A stretch of 9,752 nucleotides of DNA. It comes from an uncultured Flavobacteriaceae bacterium (GTDB taxonomy: Bacteria; Bacteroidota; Bacteroidia; Flavobacteriales; Flavobacteriaceae). A model generated the notes under the pieces. The model had not been told where the DNA came from. It saw nothing but the letters and a program-made list of their open reading frames with translations, and ran no database searches. A program made the translations under genes and the position numbers. Shown one piece after another: positions 6,447 through 9,752 of this stretch. The stretch is taken from contig CALIIP010000094.1 of assembly GCA_938018045.1 (NCBI GenBank), forward strand, positions 1 to 9,752. Reading direction: 5' to 3'. Numbering within the stretch: position 1 is the first letter of the stretch; each line of letters begins with the position of its first letter.

Positions 6447-7673
6447 TTATTCACTCAATAACGTATCCATCAAAGCATTAAATTCCTCCACATAATGAAG
6501 GTAATAATCTCCAGTAGCTGGACCTGAAAAACCTGTATGGATAGAGCGTACTTTTCCTTTTTTGTCTATAATTATTGATGTTGGAAAAGACATAATATGA
6601 TTTAACATAGGTAGTGTTTTTGCAGCGTCTTTCTTATTAGAAGTTCCAGCAATTAGGTAATCATAATTGATGTCGTATTTATCAATCATTTTCTGCACAC
6701 GTTTTTTCGCATATTCAAAATCATCTTTTACTTCGTATGCCAAACCAATTATTTCTACACCTTGACTTTTGTTTTTGTCATACCATTTTGTATAAAATTT
6801 TGTTTCGTCCATACAATTCGGACACCAAGTTCCAAAGATTTGAAGTATCACAACTCTGTCTTTGTATTTAGGATCGTTAAGACTTACCAAATTTCCTTCA
6901 AGATTTGGAAATGAGAATTCAATCTTATCATAACCTTCTTTTAAATATGTCAATTTGTTTGGGTCTGGTAGTGAAGCGTTTTCGTTTTTAATTGCTGTAA
7001 AAGATTGATTAAATGTTTTTCCAGACCAAAAAGTTCCATTAACAACATCATTAGTATTCTTTTCTCCTTTAAATACAAATGCGTGATTCCCATCAAATGC
7101 ATACAAAGTAAAATTATCGTCTTCAGCATATCCTTCTAAAAAACGATAATCTCCTGTTGGTGTTAAAATAGTTCCTTGAAATTGATTATTTTTGGTTTCA
7201 AATACTCCAACTGCATCATCTTCTGTTCCGTCTTTATTTTTAAGTTTCATAGACCATTTCCCATCAAAATTGTTGGTAGTAGATTTTTGTTCAACTCTAT
7301 TTTTCAAATTAAAAGTTGCTTTAAATGGCAATACATAATCCTCAGCATAATTCTTAGTATATGTTCCTTCTAGTGAGTTTTTATTGATTTTTGCCTTTAC
7401 ATCAATATCAAAAATATGCATGGTAAAAAATATGGAGTCATTTATTACTGACACTTCATCTAATTCAATAATATTACTACCATCATGTAAATTTATTTTA
7501 TAGTCATCATCTCCTTTTAAAACTTCAAAAATAAATGGTAATTGATTTTCTTGAACGTTTATTTCTCCTCGCCAAAAACCAGTTTTAAGTTCTGTATTTT
7601 TCTTTTCGGTTTTACAAGAAAGCATCAATAAAAAAGAGAAAATAGCGATTAAGTATGATTGGTATTTATTCAT
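6447..7673 (-). CDS. TlpA/ResA-family thioredoxin-fold lipoprotein, 408 residues
   Basis: An N-terminal lipobox LLMLSC gives Cys20 as the acylated residue, anchoring the protein in the envelope. Residues 30-120 and 136-230 look like two related beta-rich modules, each opening with a G-x-W motif (GFWRGEI at 32, GKWSMKL at 138). They are followed by a linker and a thioredoxin-like domain (about 250-408). The redox motif is WCPNC (283-287), preceded by VVILQIFGT as in AhpC/TSA-TlpA proteins. The cis-proline is in FPTSIIID (Pro364), next to the strand that packs against the active site. The family reduces or isomerises disulfides in exported proteins, for example in cytochrome c maturation or stress defence; the substrate here is unknown. 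The duplicated N-terminal modules differ from the DUF4369 domain often fused to TlpA in this phylum. It is transcribed away from ftsE and lies 100 bp upstream of the TPR gene. Confidence 0.9.
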   Translation of the reverse strand: MNKYQSYLIAIFSFLLMLSCKTEKKNTELKTGFWRGEINVQENQLPFIFEVLKGDDDYKINLHDGSNIIELDEVSVINDSIFFTMHIFDIDVKAKINKNSLEGTYTKNYAEDYVLPFKATFNLKNRVEQKSTTNNFDGKWSMKLKNKDGTEDDAVGVFETKNNQFQGTILTPTGDYRFLEGYAEDDNFTLYAFDGNHAFVFKGEKNTNDVVNGTFWSGKTFNQSFTAIKNENASLPDPNKLTYLKEGYDKIEFSFPNLEGNLVSLNDPKYKDRVVILQIFGTWCPNCMDETKFYTKWYDKNKSQGVEIIGLAYEVKDDFEYAKKRVQKMIDKYDINYDYLIAGTSNKKDAAKTLPMLNHIMSFPTSIIIDKKGKVRSIHTGFSGPATGDYYLHYVEEFNALMDTLLSE

Positions 7674-7695
7674 TATGTGATTATTTTTTAGAAAT

Positions 7696-7703
7696 CAAAT
7701 GTA
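7696..7703 (-). promoter_or_regulatory. Probable -7 promoter element of the TlpA-like gene
   Basis: On the minus strand this reads TACATTTG, an exact match to the Bacteroidota -7 consensus TAnnTTTG. It lies 22 bp before the ATG, leaving a short leader. The -33 element is poor: the best candidate is TTTA at 7725-7728, 21 nt upstream, rather than TTTG. Confidence 0.5.
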
Positions 7704-7739
7704 ATGATTTTCAATTTATAATTATAAAGTCGTCAGTAT

Positions 7740-7770
7740 TTTGAAAGATTACATAGAAAGCCTAAATTTG
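7740..7770 (+). promoter_or_regulatory. Bacteroidota-type promoter of ftsE
   Basis: TTTG at 7740-7743 and TAAATTTG at 7763-7770 match the -33 (TTG/TTTG) and -7 (TAnnTTTG) elements used by the primary sigma factor of this phylum. The spacer is 19 nt, which is ideal. Transcription would begin about 7 nt downstream, giving a leader of about 13-15 nt before the ATG at 7791. Confidence 0.8.
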
Positions 7771-7790
7771 TAGATAAATAATTAAACTTC

Positions 7791-8474
7791 ATGCAAGAAT
7801 CTGTGCTTTTCCTTAAAAATGCTTCTATTTTCCAACGAGATAATTTGGTATTGTCAGATGTGAATATCGATATTAAAAAAGGTGAGTTTATTTATATTAT
7901 TGGTAAAACTGGTAGCGGGAAAAGTAGTTTAATGAAAACTTTGTATGGTGATTTAGAATTACAAAAAGGAGAAGGTGCTATTGTAGATTATGACTTGAAG
8001 AAATTAAAAGAAAAGGAAATTCCGTTTTTAAGACGTAAGTTAGGTGTTGTATTCCAGGATTTTAAACTGCTGAATGATAGGAATATAAGTGATAATTTAT
8101 TGTTTGTCTTGAAAGCTACAGGATGGACAGATAAAGAAAAGATGAAAGCCAAAATTAATGAAGTTTTGGAAAAAGTTTCTATGCACACCAAAGGATTTAA
8201 AATGCCTTTTGAATTATCTGGAGGAGAGCAACAGCGTATTGCAATTGCTAGGGCATTGCTCAACGATCCTGAACTTATTTTGGCTGATGAACCTACAGGA
8301 AATCTTGATCCTAGAACTTCGATTGAAGTTATGGGAGTTCTTGAAGAAATTCATAAAAGTGGTAAGACTATCTTAATGGCTACACATGATTATGCATTGA
8401 TACTTAAATATCCGCATAGAACTTTAAAGTGTGAAGGAGAAGATGTTTTTGAGGTTGTACAACAAACTAATTAA
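7791..8474 (+). CDS. ftsE: Cell-division ATP-binding protein FtsE
   Basis: FtsE is the cytoplasmic ATPase that works with the membrane protein FtsX; in other bacteria the FtsEX complex couples septal-ring assembly to periplasmic peptidoglycan hydrolases. At 227 residues it has the normal family length. All ABC motifs are intact: Walker A GKTGSGKS (38-45), Q-loop Gln89 in VVFQDFKLL, signature LSGGEQQ (142-148), Walker B LILADE (162-167), D-loop NLDP (171-174) and the switch His199 in ATHD. The VVFQDFKLL Q-loop context and SGGEQQRIAIARAL separate FtsE from LolD-type ATPases reasonably well, though LolD remains the main alternative. No ftsX gene follows; the next gene is convergent, in keeping with the separate ftsE and ftsX loci usual in Bacteroidota. 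The ATG is supported by the promoter 20 bp upstream. The 3' end overlaps the glycosyltransferase gene by 8 bp with no terminator visible. Confidence 0.9.
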   Translation: MQESVLFLKNASIFQRDNLVLSDVNIDIKKGEFIYIIGKTGSGKSSLMKTLYGDLELQKGEGAIVDYDLKKLKEKEIPFLRRKLGVVFQDFKLLNDRNISDNLLFVLKATGWTDKEKMKAKINEVLEKVSMHTKGFKMPFELSGGEQQRIAIARALLNDPELILADEPTGNLDPRTSIEVMGVLEEIHKSGKTILMATHDYALILKYPHRTLKCEGEDVFEVVQQTN

Positions 8475-9582
8475 AAATAGTTTCTACAATTATTTGTGCA
8501 CTTTTTTGAGGATTAAAGTTTTCTAGTTTTCGCAACCTTTTATTTACTATATCCTGGCTGAATTCTTTTTTAAGTAGCATTTTAGTTTTTTCTAAGAATT
8601 CTTCTTTTGTATTTGCTATTTCTGCAAGAGTCTCTAAACCAGTATCTTCAACCATGTCATTATTTGCAATAATAAATTTCCCTTGGTATAGCGCATTCAA
8701 TAGTTTTAGTTTTATTCCTGTTTTTTGAAAAGTTGGCAGCACATTTATATGAGTAGTTTGGAATAATTCTTTTAAATCATTTTGTGATTTTAAATGAGTG
8801 AAACGAATATTCTTATACTTATTAATCTCAGTATTTATATTTTTATTTTGATGACTCGAAGCAATCACTAAATTATAATTAGAATCCTTATAAACGTCAA
8901 TTAAAAACAAAATTGCTTTTACATTTTCTGGCACTAAAATATTGCCGTGAAACAACAATTGTTTTTCTGAATCATCAGTATAATTAACTTTTTTTACGAC
9001 TTCATGAAAAGCAGGAATATAAATAGATTTTTCGCCATATTTATCTAAAAAATATGCTTGCTCGTAAGGAGATATTGTGAAAATTCCATCAATTTTTTTT
9101 AATATTGATTCGTATTTGATTAATTTCTTATACTCTTGTTTAAAGAATGTTTTTTTAAAAATACTACTTTCACTTTCTGATAAGCCTTTGTAAAATAGGT
9201 GTTCAATATTATGTGCTCTAACAAATGTTTTTTGTTTTTTTATTGCTTTTAAAAACACAGGAGAAGTCGTATGTAATCCTTCAAAAAGTATTGGAGAACT
9301 ATCAACTGTCAAATTACTTATCAAATGCCTATTTTCTCTACTTTTAACTATAAATGGGTCTTTTGATATAAAACTTTTGATAAAAGAATTTCTTTTGTAG
9401 TAGTATATTTTCTTGCAATACTTTTCTAGCTCTTTTTGTTTTCCTCTACCATATTCAAAAGTATGTAAATGTATTTCTATACCTAGTTTTTTAAGTTCAA
9501 TTAATTTATAAAACACATCAATTACTCCTCCGTAATTTGGAGGGAACGGTACATCGAACGAAACAATATGTAGTTTTTTAAT
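8467..9582 (-). CDS. GT-B glycosyltransferase with non-standard start (371 residues from ATT; 349 from GTG at 9516)
   Basis: This looks like a GT4-like, GT-B-fold glycosyltransferase, probably acting in the cytoplasm on a surface-glycan precursor. Visible blocks, numbered from ATT, are the first Rossmann strand and acceptor-site loop KLHIVSFDVPFPPNYGGV (3-20), RAHNIEH (122-128), SPYEQ, the start of the second Rossmann domain LLFHGNILVPEN (209-220), and KTGIKLKLLNALYQGKF (287-303). The last is the nucleotide-sugar-binding region but lacks the usual E-x7-E glutamates. The first ATG/GTG-type start in frame is GTG at 9514-9516, which would remove the first strand and the conserved GG loop. The frame stays open upstream to the TAA at 9598-9600 and contains no ATG, GTG or TTG; ATT at 9580-9582 stands where relatives would have Met (I-KKLHIV). 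ATT initiation, or an ATG-to-ATT change, is therefore proposed. Donor and acceptor are unknown. It lies 15 nt after the deacetylase stop codon, so the two are probably co-transcribed. Confidence 0.8.
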   Translation of the reverse strand: MKKLHIVSFDVPFPPNYGGVIDVFYKLIELKKLGIEIHLHTFEYGRGKQKELEKYCKKIYYYKRNSFIKSFISKDPFIVKSRENRHLISNLTVDSSPILFEGLHTTSPVFLKAIKKQKTFVRAHNIEHLFYKGLSESESSIFKKTFFKQEYKKLIKYESILKKIDGIFTISPYEQAYFLDKYGEKSIYIPAFHEVVKKVNYTDDSEKQLLFHGNILVPENVKAILFLIDVYKDSNYNLVIASSHQNKNINTEINKYKNIRFTHLKSQNDLKELFQTTHINVLPTFQKTGIKLKLLNALYQGKFIIANNDMVEDTGLETLAEIANTKEEFLEKTKMLLKKEFSQDIVNKRLRKLENFNPQKSAQIIVETIFN

Positions 9583-9597
9583 TGAGATACGTGAAAG

Positions 9598-9752
9598 TTA
9601 TTTTTGTTTTACCAAATCTATAAGTTTTAAATAAACTTTTGACCATCCTTTCCAGTTATTTTTTTCGCTGAGCGAAGAATTGTGCCATAATGATATAAAA
9701 ATACCATCTACTTTTTTCACTTCATCAATAATTTTTTCAATTTTTTCAATTG
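9598..9752 (-). CDS. Probable polysaccharide deacetylase family protein, C-terminal fragment
   Basis: The last 50 codons of a gene entering from the right edge end at TAA 9598-9600. The readable tail includes KKVDGIFISLWHNSSLSEKN and WKGWSKVYLKLIDLVKQK. The pattern FISLWHN-x-S-L followed by W-x-GW-x-x-VY matches, from memory, the C-terminal end of flavobacterial proteins annotated as polysaccharide deacetylases (NodB-like barrels), where the LWHN strand supplies a late catalytic-barrel motif. The catalytic Asp/His triad would be upstream and is not in the window, so activity cannot be judged. It shares its frame with the glycosyltransferase downstream, 15 nt apart, consistent with an operon for glycan assembly or modification. 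Confidence 0.65.
   Translation of the reverse strand, partial: IEKIEKIIDEVKKVDGIFISLWHNSSLSEKNNWKGWSKVYLKLIDLVKQK

Noticed and set aside
7988..8376. Frames overlapping ftsE (minus 7988-8263, plus 8158-8376)
   Set aside because: The ftsE frame carries every ABC motif across this stretch; the others are shadows.
9514..9516. GTG as the true start of the glycosyltransferase
   Set aside because: It would delete the first beta strand and the conserved PPNYGG loop, which are clearly encoded in frame upstream.

Overview
The window looks like chromosome from a marine- or soil-type member of Flavobacteriaceae (Bacteroidota). The DNA is very AT-rich. Start regions lack Shine-Dalgarno sequences. One promoter is a textbook Bacteroidota match (TTTG, 19 nt, TAAATTTG). 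Several proteins are typical of the group: a TlpA-like lipoprotein, a long TPR protein paired with an outer-membrane barrel, a DUF6705-like lipoprotein and a solitary FtsE. No rRNA, tRNA, CRISPR array, transposase or integrase gene was seen.

Layout. (1) 1-1525 is an accessory-looking region. The 5' end of a lipoprotein gene lies on the minus strand (1-100). Two small plus-strand exported proteins of unrelated sequence follow: 213-734, unrecognised, and 887-1477, DUF6705-like. Both are preceded by nearly the same leader of about 126 bp and end in the same 22 bp. Only the last one keeps a complete terminator hairpin (1487-1525). They therefore resemble two cassettes that share flanks but carry different ORFs. 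(2) 1529-7673, minus strand, holds three envelope genes transcribed in the order TlpA-like thioredoxin lipoprotein, ~1000-residue TPR protein, plugless TonB-receptor-like outer-membrane barrel. A REP-like nested inverted repeat sits between the last two. (3) 7791-8474, plus strand, is ftsE, divergent from the TlpA gene and with its own promoter. (4) 8467-9752, minus strand, holds a GT-B glycosyltransferase that overlaps the ftsE end tail to tail by 8 bp. Upstream of it is the 3' end of a probable polysaccharide deacetylase gene; the pair suggests a surface-glycan locus.

How they may work together. Almost every product acts at or in the cell envelope: lipoproteins, an exported TPR scaffold, an outer-membrane barrel, a periplasmic thiol-redox protein, the divisome ATPase FtsE and glycan enzymes. 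The TPR and barrel genes probably form a functional pair. The most unusual feature is the two-cassette region at 98-1507, where non-coding flanks are about 96% identical while the coding sequences between them are not alignable. A second point is that the glycosyltransferase has no standard start codon where the conserved N terminus should begin; ATT at 9580-9582 is the best candidate.
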